Of a DNA stretch of 64,000 bases, positions 53,001 through 61,290 are shown one piece after another. Within the stretch, counting starts at the first letter, position 1. Every line of letters begins with the position of its first letter. Source of the DNA: Meira nashicola (lineage: Eukaryota > Basidiomycota > Exobasidiomycetes > Exobasidiales > Brachybasidiaceae); contig BCJU01000004.1 in NCBI GenBank assembly GCA_001600355.1, forward strand, positions 1,426,001 to 1,490,000, in the 5' to 3' direction. The translations under genes and the position numbers were made by a program. Under the pieces are notes generated by a model. That model made no database searches. It worked only from the letters and a program-made list of their open reading frames with translations, and was not told the DNA's origin.

Positions 53001-53788
53001 CAACTAAAGTGAAAGCTGTGACAAAACAACCATCTTCGCAAGCATTAAAGATGAAAGTAGGAACTACTTCTTCTAATATCGGAACTTCTTCACAAATTAA
53101 TAAACCAACATCCATTAAAGTTTCCCAAGCAAATCCTACGTCAAACGTGTTTAGCAATCATAATCCTTTCCAAACTGCTCAAACGAGTCAACAACAACAA
53201 GCTTTGGCAGCTGTTTCACAACAGATGCAAATTCATAAAGCAAAGAATGTCGTACAAGTAAGTCAAAATGTTCAAATGCTTTCACCTAATTCAAAGATAA
53301 AAGCTGCTGCGACAGGACACATCGAATTGGAAGAACCTGATAGTGCTTATAGTGATAGTGAAGATGAAGAAACGATTCGAAAACGTTTACAACACAAACC
53401 ATGGGAAACACGGGAAGGTTTAGCAAGCGCATTAGAAGCACAAGCAGAAATTGATGCTGATTTAATCTTTGGTATTCCACAAGGTGCTGTTCCTTTAGAT
53501 GATATCTTACCCGCTCAATCTGAACATGCACGTGTACGTAGAATGCGTCCAAGAAGTTCAAGTGCAACTTGGAGTCGTGATGGATTGAAACAATTTGAAA
53601 TTGATCGTTATAACGAAAGAATGGGAATCAAAGGACCAGGAGCAACTTTGAGCAGCAATAATACGGTTGGCTCGGGTATTTCGAAAGATGATGGAAGTGG
53701 AACTCCAAATAGAGCTGGTAGAATGAGTGCTTTAGCACAATCTGCAATCGCTCAAGGCCAAATGTCAAGCAAAAAGCAACGTCAATAA
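50027..53788 (+). CDS. SLI15: inner centromere protein (INCENP/Sli15/Pic1)
   Basis: A 1,253-residue intron-free protein starting at the first ATG (50027). The N-terminal helical part (HANEVRKHANLDTLDSYL, SWIDMMISH, about 15-60) is where survivin/borealin relatives bind. A long Lys/Ser/Glu-rich disordered middle follows. A continuous charged helix (KKKEAEQAEKRAKDKEERTK) lies near 900-945. The IN-box spans about 1100-1200. It begins AYSDSEDEETIRKRLQ and contains PWETREGLASALEAQ, ADLIFGIPQ and the Ser-Ser-Ser stretch RPRSSSATWSRDGL, ending RYNERMGIKG. The IN-box binds and activates Aurora B (Ipl1), which phosphorylates the Ser stretch. The protein is the scaffold of the chromosomal passenger complex at kinetochores and the spindle midzone. 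Confidence 0.93.
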   Translation: MTSNSTKKAFGSSIEIDGPECLLKHANEVRKHANLDTLDSYLSQSGYSWIDMMISHAKDSIEGYQQQQYMQGSSSINGRQAFEHQMAAELLKTPSPKKKRAAALRHKLPSARPKIHTSQSNDPFSDDANKENQTTLPSSTLKKIKEKDTKDEGDIKVESKEPQRNTRSKGDKSQLVQLANPFVKEAKKQAVKTQTKAKSKPATEKVKEEKQKEVNPQPKTIQKLTEVTDFVDDSQEVEYSLQVVPQIPEAVVEKEAPEPIEEEERSDDEYEIKRPTQKKSESPSPRESTPPPLSPTKAQRAAQTMKAREKLEESLLKLASDGEDSEDEVSMSEVVMKGISGPPKAARPVNSQITQAAPQQQTKAVEEDAGDESTVEEEAILEQQKAQREAAPKRTLSSIAHAKKSIVGSSSGVRGRSSSMAPSGVTGGTKTSFLSKSIMKVEQDQKSLDDSLELIAQSTSSPSSSEGKKIEGKKRKSDQAELGTVEDAPVEKMAKKNVEKEDATNDSKQIVSKGVQEEKHKNITGNQAQSFRQKIESFNTNKTSNPTTNASSTQTKSSRNFSSMSTHSVGLGATKISSPIFSRSNSQNTIAPEPQSPSHDAAKNKESVQQSPKATRSDKKKEQVVLEKAKEPVSTTPLNSPGPSALSLYPKLSELQKKQRQATKSTSPIKANKQIAATEKPIEEDLSDSDLGAYDTSTDGDLSLVDLVESNATMKASATAPRPPGTSLRPISALPKTTDKTPASTQKNAAFMPSSTANSKTTRPVSRLGKPIEDQSVSSAVSTASSNTATSTATSSSLSNSIHATWGGSISSKLKGILGFSSTSPGKNSTATPHMSASTSTKPSSINNKQGSVPISIPTRKESFISNNQGNTGSRLGTTAQSSTATEKKPASVVRADLAKKKEAEQAEKRAKDKEERTKAAAAIAAAAESAKKRARDEQAQQAAKNKPASVGPSAGKAISSQQSQSSAQRPLSVVNQPDAKKRKSNDGVAVPTKVKAVTKQPSSQALKMKVGTTSSNIGTSSQINKPTSIKVSQANPTSNVFSNHNPFQTAQTSQQQQALAAVSQQMQIHKAKNVVQVSQNVQMLSPNSKIKAAATGHIELEEPDSAYSDSEDEETIRKRLQHKPWETREGLASALEAQAEIDADLIFGIPQGAVPLDDILPAQSEHARVRRMRPRSSSATWSRDGLKQFEIDRYNERMGIKGPGATLSSNNTVGSGISKDDGSGTPNRAGRMSALAQSAIAQGQMSSKKQRQ

Positions 53789-53905
53789 ATTATCTTATGT
53801 ATCACATCTTTTATGCTCATTATTTGCAGTTTATCAAAATATATGTATGGTATCATTATAGTATTAATTTTACAGGATTTATATGAATACAAGGAAAAGC
53901 AGCGA

Positions 53906-54691
53906 TCATCTTCTTTCCAGTCTATCTAGTGCATCTTCAACATCTGAGAGCATCGTGTCCCAATGAATGAATAAGCGTGAGATTGTGTCAACCTGTTGGT
54001 TGTGTATATTTTCGGGTCAGCAATGTTCAGGAATAAGTATGGTATTCAAATGACTCACGTGTGATCCGTACCGCTCCATCAAACCAAGTGCTTCCCTTTC
54101 AAGCTCCTCATCTGCAGTCAATTTTTGAGCGACATTTTCTTTTAAAGCTTTTATTGTCGATAAGAGTGATTCATGTTCGGATAATTTACCTGCTCCTGCT
54201 ACTTGCCTTTGTCCAAGATTATCACAAGAACGTAAATCTCTATCTAACTGTCTTAGATCTTGTTCCGAATCAAGAAGGAGTGAAATGGCAGATTGCGTTG
54301 AGATCAAATCACTGCCATTCGATCGATTTGGTTCTGTGTGCGTACCTCTGATTTGCGAACCAGATTTAGAAGTTGAACTTGTGGAAGAAATTGTTGCTTG
54401 TGGAAGTAGATATTGTCTATTCGATCGATAATCTTCTACGAATTGTACGATTGGCTTGTATCGTTCTATACTCTGATTTAATTGAATATGTGCCTCTTGT
54501 GATCTATTTGTGATGGATTGATGAGGTGCAATTTTGACATTCTTTATTTGTGAAAGAACGTTTGAATTTTCTTCTGATGATTGTGTTAGACCTAAGATTG
54601 AAGCTCCATTAGGTACAGAGCCTATCACCAATAACTCCAGTAAAGCAAGTCTTGTGGCTACAGATACGTTTGCATCTTTTGCTGCTTCCAT
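53906..54691 (-). CDS. dynactin subunit p24 (DCTN3/RO-10-like)
   Basis: Exon 1 is 54691-54059 and exon 2 is 53992-53906 (66-nt intron, GTGAGT/CAG, phase 0), giving 239 residues. The N-terminus TRLALLELLVIG resembles the start of p24 proteins, where a helix ends in Trp/Val-Tyr/Ile-Gly. A middle helical segment (SIERYKPIVQFVEDYRS) follows. The end ERYGSHVDTISRLFIHWDTML matches the conserved tail with its Phe-x-x-Trp-Asp pattern. Dynactin p24 sits in the shoulder of dynactin, the cofactor of cytoplasmic dynein for nuclear and endosome movement. It is small and divergent, so the name rests mainly on the two ends. It is tail-to-tail with INCENP and head-to-head with VPS36. Confidence 0.75.
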
Positions 54692-54928
54692 ATTGCTTTT
54701 TACTTTGCAAGCTATGATGGTGAACGAGAGAGCATGTACAGTAGTATATTTTTGAAAAGTAACACGATAACGCGCTTATAACTAGACACCAAATGCATAT
54801 CTGCACCGGTGGTGCACACGCCAAGCAACACTTATCCGAAAACCTTCCCCCACCTCCACGAGCATTCTTCTTATCTCTTTCACACCGATCAAAACATGGT
54901 TTAAAACACAAAAATACGAATAACAAAT

Positions 54929-56959
54929 ATGGACAGATTTCAGCCCATAGACGTTTCAAATTCGTCTTTGGGCGCTCATTTGTATCCATCAGAAGAAGTT
55001 TACCTTTTAACGCCAGGTGTAGGATTATATTCTGGACCGATAAAATCACTTCCACATGCTGCAGGAACGGTTTATCTTACAAGTCATAGATTATTTTATA
55101 TCGACGATGCAGAACCTCATAAGCACAGCTGTTTTGTTAAACTTTCAATAATTCGAGAAACTCAATTCTTCGCTGGATTTTTAAAGAGTAGTCCAAAAGT
55201 AACGATTGGATTCAAACCTATTCAAGAAGAAGAAAGAAATGTAAATGGTGCAGATCGCGAACAATTAAGTGAATCAAGAGGATCTTTCGTAAATAGTACA
55301 AATGCAGGCTCATATAAACCATCAAGAAAGTCACAAGATTCCAGTCAGAATCAAGATTGGCGGCTGAATGCTTCAGTGGTAGACGCAAGTGCTGATGCAT
55401 TACCGACAACTTCATGGGTTTGTCGAGTATGTGCATTTAGCAACACATTTGATCCTGGTCTAAATCAAAGTTCGACAGTACGCTGTGCACTTTGTGGTGT
55501 GACAAGCGATGTGAAAGACTTGAAGTTAAAAAAGGCAGAAAATGCAATTGCACCCGCAATCTCTAATTCGACTTCAATCTCTCGAAAGGTTATTCCATCA
55601 AATTCTGTGCCTGTTGCTCCCTCTGATGGAATTTCATGTCCGGTTTGCACGTTTTCCAATCATCCATCAATGCTGCGTTGCGAGATGTGTGATTCACCTC
55701 TCACGACAGCAGCCGATATTGCACAAGCTACAGCATCATATGGTCGATCGACACCGTCTCTTCTTGCTCAAGCGACTCCTACCAGAACGCCTAGTAAAAC
55801 ACCAGAGCCTCCAGAAGATAAAGGTGAGACATACAATCACGTTAGATTAAGCTTCAGAAAAGGTGGTGATCGACCATTTTATGATACGCTAAAGACTAGT
55901 CTAAAGGAGAAAAGATGGCAAAGAGGTGGTGAGCAAGGAACAAGTAGAACTTCCGCAGCTCCAACTACTGCTGCGAGAAGGCGATTCGCAGGTACACAGG
56001 CAAACATCGATGGAAGATCTGCCAATACAGTTTCAGATGATGAGAATGGAGGAGGAAGAGCTTCTACTCCTTCTCGTAGAGTTGGAATTGAAGGTATCAT
56101 GTCTGCTGTTGATCTTCAAGCAAGAGAAGATACGAGTGATATGCAAGATGCTTTAAGAGATTTAGAAGCATTAATGACGAGAGCGAAAAAGATGGTTGAT
56201 TTTGCAGAAGCACTCAATGCAAAGTTGAACAAACAAGAATCTTCTACGCAAATTGATGATCAGAGGAATGATGAAGCAGCAAATATGATTAGATCTTCTT
56301 TGGTTCGTTTAGGTTTGCCTACGCCTGCCATCACTTCGGATATGGCAAAGGATGAGATGGAATATTATACGCAATTGGCAAAAGAGCTTGCAAGTTTACT
56401 CTATGCACCACGAAAGCCGCTCATCGGAAGAGGAAAGGTACTGACTTCTCCAAGATCAGATCTTGAACAATCGCAACTTGTAGCATTGTCAGCCAAGATA
56501 ATTGAAACTGATTCTGAACGTAAAGAAGGTCAAGGGATCATATCTTTAGATGAAGTTTGGTGTATATGGAATCGTGCTCGTGGTGTGGCATTAGTTGCAC
56601 CGAAAGATCTCTTGGCAGTCTTGCCTTTGTTGGGTAAATTGACAACTCCTACGATTTCCTGTAAAACATTTCAGTCTTCCGGATTGAAAGTGTTGCATAC
56701 TCCAAGATTTTCGGAAGCTAATTTAAATTTTCGCTTATGTGCGCTACTCAGAGAACGTCAACAATCTGAACAAGATCTACGGCAAGATGATGTCAACTTG
56801 ATTGATTCTAGTTATTATGCATCAATCAGCACTTTGGAATTGGCACAAATTGAAGCTTGCCCTTTGCATTTGATGACCGAGCTGTTGAGCGATATTGAAG
56901 CAAATCTTGGAGACATTGTTCGTGACGAAGATTATTGGTACCTGAACTGTTTCGGGTAA
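54929..56959 (+). CDS. VPS36: ESCRT-II subunit Vps36
   Basis: A 676-residue intron-free protein. The GLUE domain begins at residue 1 with EEVYLLTPGVGLYSGPIKS and GTVYLTSHRLFYID. As in yeast Vps36 it is interrupted by two NZF zinc fingers: W163/C165/C168/C186/C189, and C237/C240/C251/C254. The GLUE end is VRLSFRKGGDRPFYDTLKTSL near 305. The Vps36/EAP45 winged-helix part (about 390-676) contains GIISLDEVWCIWNRARGVALVAPKDLL. Vps36 binds PI3P, ubiquitin and Vps28 and links ESCRT-I to ESCRT-III. The second finger lacks the Thr-Phe ubiquitin pair seen in yeast NZF, although TF occurs after C240. It ends 224 bp from the convergent SIZ gene. Confidence 0.95.
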   Translation: MDRFQPIDVSNSSLGAHLYPSEEVYLLTPGVGLYSGPIKSLPHAAGTVYLTSHRLFYIDDAEPHKHSCFVKLSIIRETQFFAGFLKSSPKVTIGFKPIQEEERNVNGADREQLSESRGSFVNSTNAGSYKPSRKSQDSSQNQDWRLNASVVDASADALPTTSWVCRVCAFSNTFDPGLNQSSTVRCALCGVTSDVKDLKLKKAENAIAPAISNSTSISRKVIPSNSVPVAPSDGISCPVCTFSNHPSMLRCEMCDSPLTTAADIAQATASYGRSTPSLLAQATPTRTPSKTPEPPEDKGETYNHVRLSFRKGGDRPFYDTLKTSLKEKRWQRGGEQGTSRTSAAPTTAARRRFAGTQANIDGRSANTVSDDENGGGRASTPSRRVGIEGIMSAVDLQAREDTSDMQDALRDLEALMTRAKKMVDFAEALNAKLNKQESSTQIDDQRNDEAANMIRSSLVRLGLPTPAITSDMAKDEMEYYTQLAKELASLLYAPRKPLIGRGKVLTSPRSDLEQSQLVALSAKIIETDSERKEGQGIISLDEVWCIWNRARGVALVAPKDLLAVLPLLGKLTTPTISCKTFQSSGLKVLHTPRFSEANLNFRLCALLRERQQSEQDLRQDDVNLIDSSYYASISTLELAQIEACPLHLMTELLSDIEANLGDIVRDEDYWYLNCFG

Positions 56960-57183
56960 TTGCGCGAATACATATGTTTTTCTTTCTTCATCTGAAAGAA
57001 CTTACCTTAACTTCCTCTATAACTACTTATCGTATAATCTACCGCTCTTGCTGCCATCGCAAACACATCTGTAACTATACTCAATCTTTTCGGGTTTGCA
57101 ATTCTGTATTTGTAGATTCTCGTGTTGGAAGAGTTATGAAGTAAACATTGTTTAAAAGTACAAATTGATATTAGAACACCACT

Positions 57184-59973
57184 TCAGTTCATAAACCCTA
57201 AACCAGCCCTCTCATCGGCTTCAAAATCATCATCGCTCAAATCATCCATATCGCTTCTTGGATTTCTATAAGGGATTGGGCCTGATTTTGCACCTCGATT
57301 AAAGAGATTATCAGTAGGATCTTTTGTTGCATGATTGCTTGAGCCGTTTTGATCGCCACGATTCCCATTAGATTGGTTCGAATTATGTCCATTTGGCGTC
57401 GCGAATCCAGCATCTGGATCAAGATCTAATTCGTCCAACTCTGGATCATCGAATTCATCATCTTCGGCATCATTCAAATGACGAGCTTTTTTGCGTGGTC
57501 GCACGACCGGGTCACTGTCTTCATCTTCAGTACGATGTGAAGGAGTGTTTCCCGCATTTTCTCTATTCTCTCCTGTTGTGTCATCAACATTTTCATTCTC
57601 ATCTTGCGTTTGAGAAGAAGCAGGAGCATTTCCTTCATCAACAATCGGATCTGAAGGAGGTTGTGTTTCACTTCGAGACGGATTCATTGGCGCATTAGGA
57701 GAGCTCGGTGCATGGAAGATCCCAGACGAAAATGTTGGCCCATCAACTGAAGCGGAATGCTGTAGCCCCGATCGTGGTCTCGCGACATCAGCCTCACGAT
57801 TTGACCACGATGGAGAATTTCTGCTCCATTCAGAAAAAGGTCTGGATGAATTTGTCACGTTTGGGAAAGAAGAGCTACGATGAGCATTCGCTAAACCGTC
57901 ACTGGACGATGCTGAGGATGGACGACCGTTGCTTGGACCTGCTTGGGGTCTTGGAATCAAAAATCTGTCTAAAGATTGCATTCCATTGCCAAGTCTTGGA
58001 GTAGGTAAAGGCATTGGCGCAACACTCGCGGGACCAGTTCGAGCGAGAGACATTCTGTTCGCCAGATCTGATGGTTTTGACGGGATTGGAGGTGGCCGCA
58101 CTGTGGGTAGTCCTGCGATTGGACGAGTTGTAACAGGCATTCGTCGTTGAAGAGGTTGATCATCGTCGTCTGAATCGGAAAAAGTCAAATCGATTACGGC
58201 AGGCCTGGAAGGTTCTGTCGATGTGGAACCGACGCTCATTCCCATAATAGCATCTCCAGCGCTCGTTGTACTACTTCCACCTGCTACCTGAGTTGATGTT
58301 CCATTCGAAATATTGACGTTGCTTAGTTGTGCACTGGTGCCTTCATTTGTTGCCTCGCTCGTTTCTTTCTGAGGTACATTTCCCGATGGACTTGGTGAAT
58401 CGTCCAAGTCGACGACATCTATGGCTCGCTTCTTGTTACGCTGCTGTGCGTCAGTGGTGCTGGGCTCATTAGATTGTAAGCCTGAAGGTGCGCCTGGGCC
58501 GAGATCGAGATGGGGATCACCCTCGCCCTCACCTTTCACACGTGGTAGAGGAGGAAGAGGAGAATTTGTTCCGTTTTCCTTTGGTGCGGCAAGACTTTTT
58601 GAAGGTGTGTTACTGGCACTTTCCGTAGCAGCTTCATTTGCTGCTACATTGTCTGAGCGAAATTTATTGTTTGGCGTTTTCCATCGACCTTCACTATCAA
58701 TCTGCACCGTTTCTTCGCTCTCGGGAACTTTTTGTAGAATGTTCAAAACGTATCCGTCCACAAAGATTTGCATGGGGTCAATCGTTCGGCTACATATTGG
58801 GCATTGCCAAGATGGAGTCTGTTCGTTGATCGAATAGAAAGAGAAAGCATCGAAACACTGGATGTGTGTGCAAACGCTCGATCTACATGGCGTTTTCAAA
58901 CGCATGTAACTCAGCGGACACTTCAGGTTAACAGTAACGTCTCCAACTTCAATATCGTCGTCATCTGCTGCCCTCTTCATCTCTTTCAACACCGTTTCTT
59001 TGCTTTTCACGCTCTCTTTCTTGATCTTCTCTACCAATTCCTCGGAAGAGACTGTATCACAAATGCCGATGGTGAGAATGTAAGGCTGATGCGTATTGAT
59101 ATACGTTAGCTCTACTTCATTTCGCCCAGTGCTGAGATTCAACTTTTTGTCTTTGTTCAGATTAGGTGGCAGTACTTTCGCTGGACCTTTTCTGCCACGC
59201 AAATTGACTGAAAGCTGGATACGATTCACCCGAACTTCGCAATTAATGGGAAATTCAACTGGAGCTGGATGATTTGCTTCAGATGCACGAGATGCGGCAT
59301 AAGTTGTGCAGAACAATCTTGCCTGTTTTCGAGACGTTGGATTCGTTAGATCTTGACATTGAATCGCGGTCAAATTGAATGAAATTTTTGCTGAACCTGC
59401 CGGCCTTGCGTGATCAGGAACTTGTGCACACACGACTGCTGGATGAATCCATTCTTTGAGTGTATAGAATGGGCTTTTCTTGAAAGTGCCAACTTTTGGT
59501 GCTACTGGTTCTGCTTTTTGCTGTTGAATCGCAGAAGGATAAGTCCCATAATATTCTGGATATGCATGCTGCCCATAGAATCGGGGGTGTTGTGCTCTTA
59601 CTATTGGCATCCCATATGCTGGCGCTGCATAATTCACAGTATGATTGGGCTGGTATGTTGCCCCGCCGGATGAGGTTCTAGGTCCATGGGAAAGTGAACC
59701 GCCGTATTTGGCCTCAATTGCTCTAATAGCAGCTGTGTATTTATGTGGCTGGTTCTCATCCGGTAATCTGTCGACAATCATGTGCAAAGAGTCAACTAGA
59801 TGGTTCTTCCGACCATTGATAGATGGTGCTGCTACTCCTGCTATCGCTGCAACCTCTTTGATTAAAGGCTTGATTTGTGGTATCGTTAGGCGACTGATAA
59901 CTGCCCTCAGATAGTCACTGTCAACCCTCTGCAAAGCGTCCGTTGCCGCAGGTCGCGCAGATGTTGAAGCCAT
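57184..59973 (-). CDS. SIZ1: SIZ/PIAS SUMO E3 ligase
   Basis: A 929-residue intron-free protein, starting at the ATG at 59973; the frame extends upstream only through TTG. A SAP-type helical domain (about 20-72) is followed by a PINIT domain (about 170-310, with SPFYTLKEWIHPAVV and ITIGICDTVS-like core). The SP-RING (about 350-405) contains CPLSYMRLKTPCRSSVCTH, QCFDAFSF and WQCPICSRTI. Downstream are SUMO-interacting motifs of the Val-Ile-Asp-Leu-Thr plus acidic type (VIDLTFSDSDDD) and IDVVDLDDSP, then a disordered Ser/Asp-rich tail. SIZ/PIAS ligases direct Ubc9 to substrates such as PCNA and septins. Confidence 0.95.
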   Translation of the reverse strand: MASTSARPAATDALQRVDSDYLRAVISRLTIPQIKPLIKEVAAIAGVAAPSINGRKNHLVDSLHMIVDRLPDENQPHKYTAAIRAIEAKYGGSLSHGPRTSSGGATYQPNHTVNYAAPAYGMPIVRAQHPRFYGQHAYPEYYGTYPSAIQQQKAEPVAPKVGTFKKSPFYTLKEWIHPAVVCAQVPDHARPAGSAKISFNLTAIQCQDLTNPTSRKQARLFCTTYAASRASEANHPAPVEFPINCEVRVNRIQLSVNLRGRKGPAKVLPPNLNKDKKLNLSTGRNEVELTYINTHQPYILTIGICDTVSSEELVEKIKKESVKSKETVLKEMKRAADDDDIEVGDVTVNLKCPLSYMRLKTPCRSSVCTHIQCFDAFSFYSINEQTPSWQCPICSRTIDPMQIFVDGYVLNILQKVPESEETVQIDSEGRWKTPNNKFRSDNVAANEAATESASNTPSKSLAAPKENGTNSPLPPLPRVKGEGEGDPHLDLGPGAPSGLQSNEPSTTDAQQRNKKRAIDVVDLDDSPSPSGNVPQKETSEATNEGTSAQLSNVNISNGTSTQVAGGSSTTSAGDAIMGMSVGSTSTEPSRPAVIDLTFSDSDDDDQPLQRRMPVTTRPIAGLPTVRPPPIPSKPSDLANRMSLARTGPASVAPMPLPTPRLGNGMQSLDRFLIPRPQAGPSNGRPSSASSSDGLANAHRSSSFPNVTNSSRPFSEWSRNSPSWSNREADVARPRSGLQHSASVDGPTFSSGIFHAPSSPNAPMNPSRSETQPPSDPIVDEGNAPASSQTQDENENVDDTTGENRENAGNTPSHRTEDEDSDPVVRPRKKARHLNDAEDDEFDDPELDELDLDPDAGFATPNGHNSNQSNGNRGDQNGSSNHATKDPTDNLFNRGAKSGPIPYRNPRSDMDDLSDDDFEADERAGLGFMN

Positions 59974-61290
59974 CCTTTCTTTTTTGTCCTCTCGCTCAGC
60001 ACGATATTCTAGTGAGTTTATGCAAAGCAATTTCAATCGAAATCATCACCTGAATTGACTTTCTTTCTTGACTGCAGTTTCAATGTGGTATTTTTCTTGC
60101 TCCTCACAACACCTTTTCACGCGATGAGTTAACAAGCTTCAAAAGCATGATTTCACAAAGATGTTTAGAAAGATGTGTAATGCTGATTGATTTGAAAGTT
60201 GATGTTCTTTTCGTCTTAATGTTCGGCTACCGAGATGAATTTCTTGTCAATTTAAGCTAAAGATGTTGAATTGATGAAGATATGAGCTTCAATTTACGTT
60301 CGGACGATGATGTGATGGTGATTGTACAAAATGCGATGATCAAGCCGCATGAATGCGAAAGAAAAGTGTGTCAATTTTTTGGCTAAATCTTTTATGAGAA
60401 CAATCAATCGCGCATTTGCTAAAGCCGAAAAAGAGTACATGTGCCTAATGTTGGAAGACACGCATTTTTTTTGCAATCAAGAGAACCGCGCGTATGTAAG
60501 CAAACTCTTGCAATCACACGTCATGTCCGCTTACGCACTATAATGAAAGAAGATTGAATGGCGGAGTTGCTCTGGTCGAAAGATTGAAGCACACTTTATC
60601 TTTAAGCAAACTCTCCCTTAAGGAAGATTAAAGATAGACGATGAATATGTCTATCATTCACTTGATGTGCTAGTGAAATCGGAAATTATGTTCAAAGTAT
60701 AATTCTTTTCTTTTCTGTGGCAAAACTTCTGATATCGGCGTCCTTTCATCCGGAAAAAAGCCATCGTGTGAATCGACAATTCACTCTTGTTTTTTTGTTT
60801 GCATGAAAATGCGTGAACGCATGAATCATCTTTAATTATTCCGAATTCCTTTAAAATCGGCCAAAGTTTGAAAATGAATAATTATCCGGTAATAAAAGCG
60901 CAAGTGGCTTGAAACATGGTCCGGGAATGACATGGCATTTATCCAGAACATTTCTCGGACCGGAAAGTAAAAAGATGTTCTTCACTTGAGAAAGAAAAAA
61001 AGGGCCAAAGCCCGCTAGTGAAAGTAACTCTGCTCAGCAATATTCACATAAAAGGGTTTTTCTCTACCATCTCCCGAATCGAAAAATGTTTCAATGTGCT
61101 TTCTTACATTTTGTCAATTGCATCCCCAAAGAAATGCAAGGGTCCCACCCGGGTGAATTGGGGTGTAAAAAACTTTTCTCAATGTCAGCACAAGACAGTT
61201 CTGAAGATATATAAAGAGAATCAGTTGCATTCACTTTCTTTTTCTCAAGATGACCATTCATACCACACTTTCCCATCTCCTATCCTCATA
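59974..61290. other. 1.3-kb divergent intergenic region SIZ1 / Kex2-repeat precursor
   Basis: AT-rich region with no supportable gene. The frame of the downstream precursor is open from 61018 only via a GTG codon. A TATA box lies near the right end. It should hold the promoter of the precursor gene. Confidence 0.5.
61208..61215 (+). promoter_or_regulatory. TATA box of the Kex2-repeat precursor gene
   Basis: The sequence tatataaa lies 76 bp before the ATG at 61291. It is a strong TATA box, suggesting conditional high expression. Confidence 0.6.

Noticed and set aside
54793..55089. 98-codon frame overlapping the start of VPS36
   Set aside because: It is a shadow frame of the VPS36 leader and GLUE domain, with no conserved features.
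60037..61207. tRNA or small RNA gene upstream of the Kex2-repeat gene, and tRNAs elsewhere between genes
   Set aside because: Reading by eye for B-box-like GTTCRANNC motifs and cloverleaf stems gave no convincing candidate in any intergenic region; a covariance-model scan would be decisive.
61018..61290. 91-residue N-terminal extension of the Kex2-repeat precursor
   Set aside because: It begins with GTG, contains the TATA box, and would bury the signal peptide.
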